Assembly (NCBI RefSeq): GCF_000800015.1
Contig: NZ_JUGR01000001.1
Span: 434,001-498,000, forward strand
Origin: Terriglobus sp. TAA 43
Lineage (GTDB): Bacteria > Acidobacteriota > Terriglobia > Terriglobales > Acidobacteriaceae
Direction: 5' to 3'
Length of the DNA stretch: 64,000 bases
Shown here one piece after another: positions 10,008-18,040 of the stretch. Below the pieces are notes generated by a model, which was not told the origin of the DNA, did not search any database, and was given only the letters and a program-made list of their open reading frames with translations. The position numbers were made by a program, and so were the translations under genes. The stretch's first letter is position 1. Each line of letters begins with the position of its first letter.

Positions 10008-11282
10008 CTAGTTGCCGCTGTAAGGCGACCGGATGTATTTGCGCGCCGCATCCGCCTGCGTTTGATCGCCACCGGGAGCAGCCGCTTTCTCATATTGCGC
10101 TATGGCTTCGGTGCGGTGGCCAAGTTTATCCAGCATCATGCCCGCGTTCAGGTTGGCGCGTTTACGCATCCAATCGCTGCAGTTTGGCTGGTTTGCAGCG
10201 TTGGAATAGCTGTCCGCTGCATCCTGCACCAGCCCTTGTCCGCGCTGCGTTTCCGCGAGGCCAAACCATGCAAGTTGAAGTCTTGGCTCAATGAAGTAGC
10301 CAGGCTTTTCCGAGTCCGCAAGAACGGCTTTGTAGATGGCAATGGCCTGCGGGCCGTGACCGGCATCTTTCATCAGGTTCGCCTCTTCCAGGCGAAAGAG
10401 GAAGTCATGCGAATACTTCTGCGCCAGCTTCTGCGACACGGCGTAGGCCTCGTTGTATCGCTGATCGTGCCGCAGGAACAGCGAAAGGGCCGTCTGTGAT
10501 TCCACACTGGTCACGGTGCCGTGCGCAGCGGATTCGCGCAATAGATTGAGCCCTTCTTCCTTGTTGCCGCCAATACCTGCAATGCCGACCAGGATACGTA
10601 CAAAGCGCGGCAGGCTGGCTACCGCGAACTTCTGAATGCCGACGGCCATCTTGGCATCGGCGTAGTTTGGATCGAGTTTTAAGACTTGCTCGCTGTCATT
10701 GCGAGAGGAAAGCCCCTGCCGCGCCGCGCCGGTAAAGCTGTGGTCGGCAAGCGTCATCCATGCTGCGTGCATACCCTTGGCATAACCACGCGCAAAATAG
10801 GCGTCTTTGTCGCTGGGATTCGCCTTAATACGCGCATCGGCAAGACTGATGGCGCGATCCGTAAGGTCGTCCACATGCTTACGCACACCTTCCGGAATGT
10901 CCGACTTATGGCCCGAGCTGAGGAAGTGTTCGTGCGCGTAGTAGGTGGTGTCCAACAGGTCCTGGCGGTAGAGTTCACGGAAGATCGTATCCATCAGGAT
11001 GTAGCCAGCGGCCATCGGGTCCTGCGGATGCTCGCGCTGAACGGCCTCGAAGCGCTGCATTGCACCGTCGTAGTCCAGGATGTAGAAGTGCTGAAATCCG
11101 TCGCGTACCGTTGGATCGTTGTTCAGGGGATAGGTGTTCTGGGCGCGTGCGGAGCCAAGCAGCACGAGTGAGGTCAATGCCGTAGTTAGGAATTTCCTTT
11201 GAATCGTCACAAGAGGGTAGACGCAGATGCCGTGCTTACGGCTGTGTCTGATCTTTGATTGACGGGACTCTTGCAACGGCAT
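10008..11282 (-). CDS. Secreted tetratricopeptide-repeat protein
   Basis: TPR protein of about 424 residues. A signal peptide-like stretch (RKFLTTALTSLVLLGSARAQ) lies at residues 29-48 of the longest frame. The true start may therefore be the GTG at 11210, which would place the signal peptide at the very N-terminus, although no good ribosome binding site precedes that codon. The body is alpha-helical, with repeats recognisable by DPNYADAKMAVG, YNEAYAVSQKLAQKY and HRTEAIAQYEKAAAPGG. It probably acts as a scaffold in the periplasm; the partner is unknown. It is divergent from the small protein gene at 11314. Confidence 0.8.
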   Translation of the reverse strand: MPLQESRQSKIRHSRKHGICVYPLVTIQRKFLTTALTSLVLLGSARAQNTYPLNNDPTVRDGFQHFYILDYDGAMQRFEAVQREHPQDPMAAGYILMDTIFRELYRQDLLDTTYYAHEHFLSSGHKSDIPEGVRKHVDDLTDRAISLADARIKANPSDKDAYFARGYAKGMHAAWMTLADHSFTGAARQGLSSRNDSEQVLKLDPNYADAKMAVGIQKFAVASLPRFVRILVGIAGIGGNKEEGLNLLRESAAHGTVTSVESQTALSLFLRHDQRYNEAYAVSQKLAQKYSHDFLFRLEEANLMKDAGHGPQAIAIYKAVLADSEKPGYFIEPRLQLAWFGLAETQRGQGLVQDAADSYSNAANQPNCSDWMRKRANLNAGMMLDKLGHRTEAIAQYEKAAAPGGDQTQADAARKYIRSPYSGN

Positions 11283-11313
11283 AGTTTTATTCGCACCTTG
11301 GGAGATATTCCAA

Positions 11314-11790
11314 ATGACACGCGGCGAACTCCTCCATCTACTGATCGGACAGGGAAGAACCCGAGGGTTCGAGTTCCGCCGGTGGTTTGTGCAGAATACC
11401 GGAGAGACGTGGAACGACTATGCCGAGGCCGTGCAATGGCTGGCAAAAAGCAAACGCGCGCACATGCTCCTGTTCTCCCATGAGTTCGCGAAACACTTCT
11501 TTCAGAGCGGCGAACGTATCCAATACGTCGTGGAACCGCAAACCTTTGAGCGTGTCACCACGAACGGACGCAGTCTTACGGTGAATCGCAAGGCCCACCT
11601 TCGCCATTCAAGCAGGGAAGATGTGTGGCGTTTTCATCTGCGCGAGATGGCAGCCCGCACGGAACCGTTGCATTACATACGGCGATTCCTGATTACGGAA
11701 GAGACGATCGCTGCGGCGTCGCGACCACCGATTCAGGCTACTGACGAAGAAGACTACGACAACGAAAATTTGGTGCGTGACATCGCCTGA
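11314..11790 (+). CDS. Small cytoplasmic protein of unknown function
   Basis: 158 residues with no signal peptide, membrane segment or recognised domain. The protein is rich in Arg, Glu and His and ends in an acidic tail (TDEEDYDNENLVRDIA). The start is supported by GGGAG nine bases upstream. The stop abuts the stop of the convergent TPR gene with no spacer. Codon use looks like that of the neighbours, so it is likely to be a real gene. Confidence 0.7.
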   Translation: MTRGELLHLLIGQGRTRGFEFRRWFVQNTGETWNDYAEAVQWLAKSKRAHMLLFSHEFAKHFFQSGERIQYVVEPQTFERVTTNGRSLTVNRKAHLRHSSREDVWRFHLREMAARTEPLHYIRRFLITEETIAAASRPPIQATDEEDYDNENLVRDIA

Positions 11791-12594
11791 TTACTTTGTT
11801 GAAACGCCGAGGTCGGTCAATGCACGACGCGATGCCTTGTCGTGGTCGCCACCGGGATCCAGCTTCAGGCACTCCTGATAGTTCGCCACCGCTTCATCAC
11901 GATGTTTCAGCTTCGAGGCTGCTTCAGCCAGGTAGAAGCGTGCGTCAGGGTCTTCGGGGTCATAGCCGACGGCGTCTTTGAAGCGTAGATAAGCGCCCTG
12001 CGTGTTGCCGGTGTCCATGTAATACTTGCCGACCTTGATGTCGTCGGGGACACGTGTCTTGTCTAGCTTCTCGCGGATGACTTCGTTACTGTCTTTCGCT
12101 CCGTAGTTCTTCAGAGGCGCAGCTTTCACGGGTGAGTTGGGCGCTTCGGTCGTCGGCGCCACGTCGCTATCATCGTCCGCTGAGCTGGAGGAACTGGAGC
12201 TGCTACTGCTGGAGCCGGAACTCGAGCTGGAGCCTCCCGCATCATCACCACGGGGGATATGCATGGGCTTTTCTGACGATGCTGGAGGATCGGGAACGGG
12301 GTCCGTAGGCATCTGCGGCAGGCTGTTTGGATTCGCGGCTGGAGCAGGAGGCGTGGAAGGTGTTCCTTCCACATCGCCACCGTGTTTCGAGTCGTCTGTC
12401 GGGAAGGGAAACTGATCGTGCATCGATTGCGGTGGGGCGGACGCGTCCGGTGAGGACTGCGCGTTATTGCAGGCACTATCCTTGGGCTTGCACTTCTTCG
12501 CGGGTTTCGTGTCCTGCTGTGCGACGGCCAAACTGCAGCAGAGCATTGCAGCGGCAAGCGGAAGAAAACGGTGGATGGAAGCACGGCGCAACAT
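11791..12594 (-). CDS. Secreted TPR protein with Ser-rich linker
   Basis: 267 residues. The N-terminal signal peptide (RFLPLAAAMLCCSLAVAQQ) is followed by a Pro-rich region and then a run of about 20 serines with few interruptions near residues 120-140. The C-terminal 100 residues hold two or three TPR units (VGKYYMDTGNTQGAYLRF, DPEDPDARFYLAEAASKL, RDEAVANYQECLKLDPGGD). The layout suggests an envelope protein with a flexible spacer that carries a protein-binding module. The partner is unknown. Confidence 0.8.
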   Translation of the reverse strand: MLRRASIHRFLPLAAAMLCCSLAVAQQDTKPAKKCKPKDSACNNAQSSPDASAPPQSMHDQFPFPTDDSKHGGDVEGTPSTPPAPAANPNSLPQMPTDPVPDPPASSEKPMHIPRGDDAGGSSSSSGSSSSSSSSSSSADDDSDVAPTTEAPNSPVKAAPLKNYGAKDSNEVIREKLDKTRVPDDIKVGKYYMDTGNTQGAYLRFKDAVGYDPEDPDARFYLAEAASKLKHRDEAVANYQECLKLDPGGDHDKASRRALTDLGVSTK

Positions 12595-12674
12595 GGTCTG
12601 TCATCAGCTTAGACGCAGGTGGTGGGGAAGTGCACCTGTATCCTCACCGGCAATTGCCGTATACTCGCGCAACG

Positions 12675-13148
12675 ATGCTCCCACGGTTGATTCTTCGCTC
12701 CTCCCCAGTCCACGGCTGCGGCTGTTACACCCTTGACTCCATTCGTAGCGGCGCGCGCGTGGCGGAATACGACGGCCCGCGCATGACCAAAGCCGAGGCA
12801 GACGAGCGTTATGCTGACCGCGACATCACCTATCTTTTCGGCGTACAAGACCGCGATACCGTGATCGACGGTTTTGGAACGGCGATGTTTATCAACCATT
12901 GCTGCGAGCCAAACTGCCAGACGGAAGAGGACGAAGAGGGCCACGTGTACATCCTGGCGCTGCGGAACATTGCTGCCGGTGAGGAACTGACCTACGAGTA
13001 CCACCTCTACGACTCCGACGAAGACGATCAGCCCTGCTACTGCAGCACCGATGCCTGCCGGGGAACCATGTTCAGCGAGGCGGAAGTGCGGCGACGGAAG
13101 AAGTTGGGACTGCCCATGACACTGAAGAAGCCGGCGCGCCGCAAGTAG
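12675..13148 (+). CDS. SET domain protein, putative protein-lysine methyltransferase
   Basis: 157-residue protein made almost entirely of a SET domain, which uses S-adenosylmethionine to methylate lysine side chains. The N-terminal SSPVHGCGCYTLDSIRSG is the SET-N motif, and NHCCEPNC at residues 74-81 is the SAM-binding and pseudoknot motif. GEELTYEYHL at 102-111 carries the catalytic Tyr. A post-SET-like zinc motif follows (Cys121, Cys123, Cys128 in CYCSTDACRGTM) with Cys81 as a possible fourth ligand. The start at 12675 leaves just the domain; a longer frame would overlap the divergent TPR gene. The substrate is unknown. Such proteins are best known from eukaryotes but occur in many bacteria. 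Confidence 0.85.
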   Translation: MLPRLILRSSPVHGCGCYTLDSIRSGARVAEYDGPRMTKAEADERYADRDITYLFGVQDRDTVIDGFGTAMFINHCCEPNCQTEEDEEGHVYILALRNIAAGEELTYEYHLYDSDEDDQPCYCSTDACRGTMFSEAEVRRRKKLGLPMTLKKPARRK

Positions 13149-13191
13149 CTGCCGGTTCTCCCACAGCGTAGGACGGTACACTAACGCTGAT

Positions 13192-15261
13192 ATGCCGTAT
13201 CAGGTTCTTGCACGCAAATATCGTCCGCAACGCTTCGCTGATGTGGCGGGGCAGGACCACGTCACTCGAACGCTGCAAAACGCGCTGGAACAGGGCCGTA
13301 TTGCGCATGGCTACATCTTCAGCGGACATCGCGGTATCGGTAAGACGACCATCGCACGCATCCTTGCCTGTGCGCTGAACTGCCACAGGACGATTGGCTC
13401 GCCCGAGCGCCCGACGCCGGAGCCGTGTTTGACATGCGATGCCTGCCTGGAGATTCGTGCGGGCAACGCGGTCGACGTCATTGAAATTGACGCCGCCACG
13501 AACCGCGGCATCGATGAAATTCGCGAACTGCGCGATGCGGCACGTTACCGCCCGGCGCGTGATCGCTTCAAAATCTACATCCTTGACGAAGCGCACCAGA
13601 TCACGGATGCCGCATTCAACGCGTTGCTGAAGACGCTGGAGGAGCCACCAGATCACATCGTCTTCATGATGGCGACGACGGAGCCGGAAAACATTCCGCA
13701 GACGATTCGTTCGCGTTGCCAGCACTTCAGTTTCCATGCTGTGAAGCTGGACGACATTCTGGGCGAGCTGCGTGGCATTGCGGCGCATGAAGGTGTCGCT
13801 GCGGATGAAGCTGCGTTGTCCCTGCTGGCTGAAGCCGGTGACGGCTCCATGCGCGACGCGCTATCCATCATGGATCAGGCAATTGCATCGGCTCCAGTGA
13901 TCGACGGCAAGGCGCAACTGAGTGCCGCTGAAATCCGCGAACTCATGGGCACTGTACCAAACACGGTGTTTGAAGAGATTCTGGAATCCGTTGCTCGCAA
14001 TGACGCTGCGACCGTGTTGACGACCGCAGGACGCCTTCTGGATGCAGGCAATTCGCCTTCCCAGATCGCGAGGCAGTTCGTGCGGTATCTCCGCAACTGC
14101 GTGGTTGCAAAGATTGCATCGTTGACCGAAGACGAGAATTCCAGTGACCTGCTACAGATCAGTCCAGATGAGCGGCGCCGCGCCGTTCGTACCGCTCTGC
14201 TGTTCACGGAAGAAGAACTGACGCGCTTCCTGAACGTGATGCTGCGCACCTTTGACGATCTTGGCTTCCGGCAGGAGCAGCGACTGCACCTGGAGATGGG
14301 CCTGATCAAGCTGGTGCACTTGCAGCGTCTCGTGCCCGTGGAAGAGTTCCTCGCACAACTGCCAAAGACGGCGGGCAATCCCACGCCGCGTGTTCTGCCA
14401 CCGCAGCGTACGGCCATTCCTGCGGCCCCCGCACCTGTTCCACGGCCGTCAACTGCGTCGTCACGCTTCAGCGGAGCGCCTGAACCCGCTGCTCCGCGCA
14501 CTCAGGCAGCCCCTGCGCCCTCCATTTCGACATCACCTTTCGCTTCCAACGCCGTGGAGTCATCGGCGCGCCCTGTCGCAAGCGTGATCTCGCAGCTGCA
14601 GACGGAAGGGAACCTCGCGCTGGCTCCCGAACCGGTAAAGGAGCCTGCAAATGTTTCGCCCCTGGCTCAGCCCGGCGTCATCACTATGCCGGAGCCAAGC
14701 ACAGGACTGAATGCACATGTGGCCCCGTCGCCCATCGTTCTGGAAGAGCCAGTTGCGATATCGACGCAGGCCGATGAGAATTACGATCCTTCGTGGGAGA
14801 ACATTGTTCCTCCTGAAGAAGATCCGGAGGCCACGGAGCCTGCATCGCAACCTGTTGCCACCGGCAGTGTTGCTTCAGGAACAGCGGAGTTGCAGGCAGC
14901 CGCGGTCGAAGCTCTCTTTGCCACGAAGAAGAACAACTCCGCCGCGGAGCAGCTGGAAGAGAGCCACTGGACGATTGCCGACGGCGAAGTGAAGATCGAA
15001 GTTTCGCTCTCCAAGCCGATGATTGGCACCATCTTCCGCCCCGATGTGGAAGCGATCATCAAGACGGCTCTCCGCGAAAAGGGCTTGACGGGTGTGAAGA
15101 TCAACGTCGTCCCCGCCGCGGTTGACAACAAGCCGAAGGAGCCAAAGAAGCCTCGCACGGGCTCGGTGCAGGCCAAGGCTTTGGATCATCCCACAGTACA
15201 AAAGGCCCAGAAGCTGTTTAACGCGGAGATCAGCACAGTGTTCGATCTCCGCAAAGACTAG
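13192..15261 (+). CDS. dnaX: DNA polymerase III subunit gamma/tau
   Basis: ATPase of the clamp loader that places the beta clamp on DNA. The 689 residues include an AAA+ domain at about residues 1-240 with Walker A GHRGIGKTT, four zinc-binding cysteines around residues 63-87 (CALNCH ... CLTCDAC), Walker B and DEAH in ILDEAHQIT, and the sensor region MATTEPENIPQTIRSRCQ. A clamp-loader helical domain runs to about residue 380, followed by a Pro/Ala-rich tau-like linker and a C-terminal domain. I saw no A-rich slippery heptamer, so a shorter gamma form by frameshift is not evident. The ybaB gene follows after one opposite-strand gene. Confidence 0.96.
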   Translation: MPYQVLARKYRPQRFADVAGQDHVTRTLQNALEQGRIAHGYIFSGHRGIGKTTIARILACALNCHRTIGSPERPTPEPCLTCDACLEIRAGNAVDVIEIDAATNRGIDEIRELRDAARYRPARDRFKIYILDEAHQITDAAFNALLKTLEEPPDHIVFMMATTEPENIPQTIRSRCQHFSFHAVKLDDILGELRGIAAHEGVAADEAALSLLAEAGDGSMRDALSIMDQAIASAPVIDGKAQLSAAEIRELMGTVPNTVFEEILESVARNDAATVLTTAGRLLDAGNSPSQIARQFVRYLRNCVVAKIASLTEDENSSDLLQISPDERRRAVRTALLFTEEELTRFLNVMLRTFDDLGFRQEQRLHLEMGLIKLVHLQRLVPVEEFLAQLPKTAGNPTPRVLPPQRTAIPAAPAPVPRPSTASSRFSGAPEPAAPRTQAAPAPSISTSPFASNAVESSARPVASVISQLQTEGNLALAPEPVKEPANVSPLAQPGVITMPEPSTGLNAHVAPSPIVLEEPVAISTQADENYDPSWENIVPPEEDPEATEPASQPVATGSVASGTAELQAAAVEALFATKKNNSAAEQLEESHWTIADGEVKIEVSLSKPMIGTIFRPDVEAIIKTALREKGLTGVKINVVPAAVDNKPKEPKKPRTGSVQAKALDHPTVQKAQKLFNAEISTVFDLRKD

Positions 15262-15278
15262 CAGGCTCGACGAGCATT

Positions 15279-16262
15279 TCAACTTTCTCCGTGCAGCAGA
15301 TCGATCGCTGCGCGAAAGCGTGGTGCCCGCATCTGTTCCAGGGCTCGTTTTAGATGCAACAAGCCATATTGCATCTGCATATTTGCATCCAGCAGGTACA
15401 CCTCAAAGCTGACTAGCTTGCGATGAAAGCTCTCAAAGGTCTCACTGTTGTCCTGCCATGACGGATTAAGGCCCGCTTGTGTCGCGAGGAACAGGAAGTA
15501 CGCTCCGTAGATGCACGACATGATTTGTCTCATGACGAAAAATCGTGCAGTACGGACTGCACCAGGCTCTTCACCAAAGTAGCGGGAGAGGAAGGACTGC
15601 TCCTGCTCCTCGCCATCCTTCAGCCAGAAGTTGGCCACTACGGCAAGTTCGGTATAGCGATCATTGGCGAAGGCTGCTTCCCAATCGACCAGCCAGATAC
15701 GGCTTCCATCGAAAAGGACATTGTCTGGTTTGAGATCGTTGTGGCACGCGACCAGATCGCGTTCGTCTCGCGGGCAGTCATACGCCCGCTGATATCCCCG
15801 GATGATCTCGTCTGTTTGTTCAGACGGAAAGAGCTTAGGAAGCCTCTGAACGGCGCCATCCATCACTTTCATGTAATCGATTCGATGGCGGGCGGGAAGG
15901 CTGTGAAGTGTTCGCAAAACGTCTGCCATCCGCGCTGCCATGTCGTCGGGAAATGTACTTGGAGTGATGAAGCCGGTGATCAGTATCCGGTCGTCGATAT
16001 CTTCATAAAGAATCGGCGGCGCAAGTCCTGCGTCAGCTGCGGTCCGCATGCAACTGAAATGAAACTCAGGATTCGCCATTGGATCATCGCGGACGATCAC
16101 CCGTAGAAGCCAATCCTTGTCCAGAGATTGAATACGAAAGATTCGCGCTGAGCTAAGACCTCGGGTCAACTCCTCAACGAAATACACCTCTGCGGTTCCA
16201 AAGGCTGAGCGTAGTGCCTTCTCAACTGCGGGTTGCTTTTCCTGCGGTATGGATTCGAGCAT
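15279..16262 (-). CDS. APH-family phosphotransferase (aminoglycoside/choline kinase-like)
   Basis: 327-residue soluble kinase-fold protein. The Brenner motif ACHNDLKPDNVLFD holds the catalytic Asp and metal-binding Asn, and LVDWEAAFANDRY is the second metal motif. The N-terminal lobe carries a nucleotide loop (LTRGLSSARIFRI). Members phosphorylate small alcohols such as choline, or aminoglycosides; the pattern here resembles the choline/ethanolamine kinase-like branch. The substrate cannot be assigned. It lies on the opposite strand between dnaX and ybaB, which often sit side by side, so it may be a later insertion. Confidence 0.82.
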   Translation of the reverse strand: MLESIPQEKQPAVEKALRSAFGTAEVYFVEELTRGLSSARIFRIQSLDKDWLLRVIVRDDPMANPEFHFSCMRTAADAGLAPPILYEDIDDRILITGFITPSTFPDDMAARMADVLRTLHSLPARHRIDYMKVMDGAVQRLPKLFPSEQTDEIIRGYQRAYDCPRDERDLVACHNDLKPDNVLFDGSRIWLVDWEAAFANDRYTELAVVANFWLKDGEEQEQSFLSRYFGEEPGAVRTARFFVMRQIMSCIYGAYFLFLATQAGLNPSWQDNSETFESFHRKLVSFEVYLLDANMQMQYGLLHLKRALEQMRAPRFRAAIDLLHGES

Positions 16263-16411
16263 GTTTCCCCCTCGTCAACTCCGGAAAAAATTCCGGCGGC
16301 GATACAGAAACCTGCCACCACACAAAGCTTTCTGCATTCAGTATTCTGGATATGGGAAGAAGTGTGGGCCGCCATCTTGCGGGCCAATTCGTTCCTGGGA
16401 AGAAGGGCCGC

Positions 16412-16729
16412 GTGGATTTCGGCAAACTGCAGGAGATGATGGGGCAGGCGCAGCACATGCAGGCCCAGATGGAAGAGAAGCTCGCCACTACCACGGCCGA
16501 AGCCACTTCGGGCGGTGGGTTGGTAACGGCCCGCGTGAACGGTCGCAAGGAGTTACTTCGGTTGAAGCTGGACCCGAATGTTCTCACGGCCGCTTCCGGC
16601 GACATTGAAATGCTGGAAGATTTGATCACGGCCGCTATCAACGAAGCCGGACGCAAGGCCGACGCGCAGATGCAGTCGGAGACGCAGGGCATGCTGGGCG
16701 GCATGGATTTAGGTAAGCTGCTCGGATAG
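16412..16729 (+). CDS. YbaB/EbfC family nucleoid-associated protein
   Basis: 105-residue dimeric DNA-binding protein; the family forms tweezer-like dimers on the nucleoid. MDFGKLQEMMGQAQHMQAQM is the helical N-terminus, GGGLVTARVNGRKELLRLKLDP the central sheet, and DLITAAINEAGRKADAQM the C-terminal helix. The start is inferred to be GTG at 16412, preceded by AAGGG at four bases, because this gives the standard family length. An upstream ATG at 16352 would add 20 atypical residues. In many genomes ybaB sits between dnaX and recR; recR is not found here. Confidence 0.88.
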   Translation: MDFGKLQEMMGQAQHMQAQMEEKLATTTAEATSGGGLVTARVNGRKELLRLKLDPNVLTAASGDIEMLEDLITAAINEAGRKADAQMQSETQGMLGGMDLGKLLG

Positions 16730-16739
16730 CATTGCGGAC

Positions 16740-17753
16740 ATGTTTCTCCGCATGTTCCCTCGAACAATTCGCATATCCCTTTGTGCCGTGAGTTTTTCCT
16801 TGCTGACGTGTGGCTCTTCTGCTGTTGCGCAGTCGCAGGACGTCGTCACGAGTGCCGTGCAACAGATCATCGCGCAGCATCATGGCAAAGTCGCTGTCTA
16901 TGCCCACCAACTCAACACCGACAAGACGATTGCCATCGATGCGGACAAGCCCGTGCAGACAGCAAGCACCATCAAGCTGGCAATGCTGTGGACGGCCATG
17001 CGCGAGATTGGCCTGGGACACGCCGCATGGGACGAGAAGCTGACACTGCAACCGGGTGAGGGTGTGGCCGGCTCTGGCGTGTTGCATTTCTTCGATACGC
17101 CGCTGTCCGTCACGCTGAAGGATGTGGCCACGATGATGGTCATTGTCAGCGACAACACCGCCACCAACATGATGATTGACCGCTTCACAACGAAGAAGGT
17201 CGATGACAACATGACGGCGCTTGGTTTGGATCAGACGTGGTTGTACAAGAAGGTCTTTAAGCCAGCCGCTGGGCCAATGCCTGCGGATCAGGCAAAGTTC
17301 GGACTTGGCAAGACAACAGCGCAACAGATCAGCACTGTGATGGAAAAGATTGGTCGCTGCGATCTGAACATCGCTGGTCAGCCTGCGGTCGGTCCTGCAA
17401 AGGCGCAGGTGGCGTGCAAGGCAGCTATCGAGATGCTTCGCAATCAGTTCTACCGCGATACCGTACCCCGCTACCTGGAGACGCTGGATAACACGGAAGC
17501 GGGGAGCGGCATTGCGAGTAAGACCGGATCGCTGGATGCCACGCGGTCGGATGTAGCGATCATCGCGGCGAAGTCGGGCCCCATCGTGTTGGCGGTATAC
17601 ACGTACGAAAACAGCGATAAGGGTTGGAGCGTCGATAACGAAGGCGAAGTTACTGTGGCGAAGATCGCAAAGGCGATTGTGTCAGCATGGTCGTCGCAGG
17701 GAATCGACGGAAAGACATTGGTTCCAGGTCTCGACTTATCTCAAGCGAAATAA
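16740..17753 (+). CDS. Class A beta-lactamase-like serine hydrolase
   Basis: 337-residue secreted protein with a signal peptide (residues 1-31). The serine penicillin-recognising fold is shown by S76-T-I-K79 (SxxK with the acylated serine), S137-D-N139 and K261-T-G-S264. The omega loop does not contain the Glu166 motif (ExxLN) of true class A enzymes; about 36 residues after the SDN serine the sequence is KKVFKPAAG. Deacylation of beta-lactams is therefore likely to be poor, and the protein may act on peptidoglycan or another substrate. It follows ybaB by 10 bases and is followed by a strong terminator. Confidence 0.82.
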   Translation: MFLRMFPRTIRISLCAVSFSLLTCGSSAVAQSQDVVTSAVQQIIAQHHGKVAVYAHQLNTDKTIAIDADKPVQTASTIKLAMLWTAMREIGLGHAAWDEKLTLQPGEGVAGSGVLHFFDTPLSVTLKDVATMMVIVSDNTATNMMIDRFTTKKVDDNMTALGLDQTWLYKKVFKPAAGPMPADQAKFGLGKTTAQQISTVMEKIGRCDLNIAGQPAVGPAKAQVACKAAIEMLRNQFYRDTVPRYLETLDNTEAGSGIASKTGSLDATRSDVAIIAAKSGPIVLAVYTYENSDKGWSVDNEGEVTVAKIAKAIVSAWSSQGIDGKTLVPGLDLSQAK

Positions 17754-17767
17754 GTTAGATAGAAACC

Positions 17768-17797
17768 AGAAAGGCCACTCCGAAGAGTGGCCTTTCT
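17768..17797 (+). terminator. Rho-independent terminator after the serine hydrolase
   Basis: A perfect 13-bp stem (AGAAAGGCCACTC and its complement) with loop CGAA lies 14 bases after the stop codon. The 3' arm ends in TTTCT. It probably terminates the dnaX-side transcript before the opposite-strand tRNA-Arg. Confidence 0.75.
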
Positions 17798-17805
17798 AAA
17801 AGGTA

Positions 17806-17882
17806 TGGTGCACTCGGAAGGATTCGAACCTCCGACCTATTGGTTCGTAGCCAATTGCTCTATCCAGCTGAGCTACGAGTGC
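17806..17882 (-). tRNA. tRNA-Arg (anticodon ACG)
   Basis: A 77-base gene with encoded CCA. The acceptor arm GCACTCG/CGAGTGC pairs fully. The D arm is GCTC/GAGC, the anticodon arm ATTGG-CTACGAA-CCAAT with anticodon ACG, and the T arm GGAGG-TTCGAAT-CCTTC. The A at the wobble position would be converted to inosine by TadA to read CGN codons. Confidence 0.97.
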
Positions 17883-18007
17883 ACACGCGCCGAAGCACTT
17901 ATTCAAGATAACAAGACCTGGCGATTGTTGCAACCCTATGTGTGGATTACGTGATGCCTGCCGAGTTAGGGAGCTCACACGCAAAACACTGACTATGGCA
18001 TGGCGCA

Positions 18008-18034
18008 GAAGGTGGGTCGCAATGACCCACCTTC
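18008..18034 (-). terminator. Terminator hairpin downstream of metE
   Basis: A perfect 11-bp inverted repeat (GAAGGTGGGTC and complement) with a 5-base loop lies just after the metE stop on the minus strand. Only TTCT follows, so termination strength is uncertain. Confidence 0.6.
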
Positions 18035-18040
18035 GTTGCA

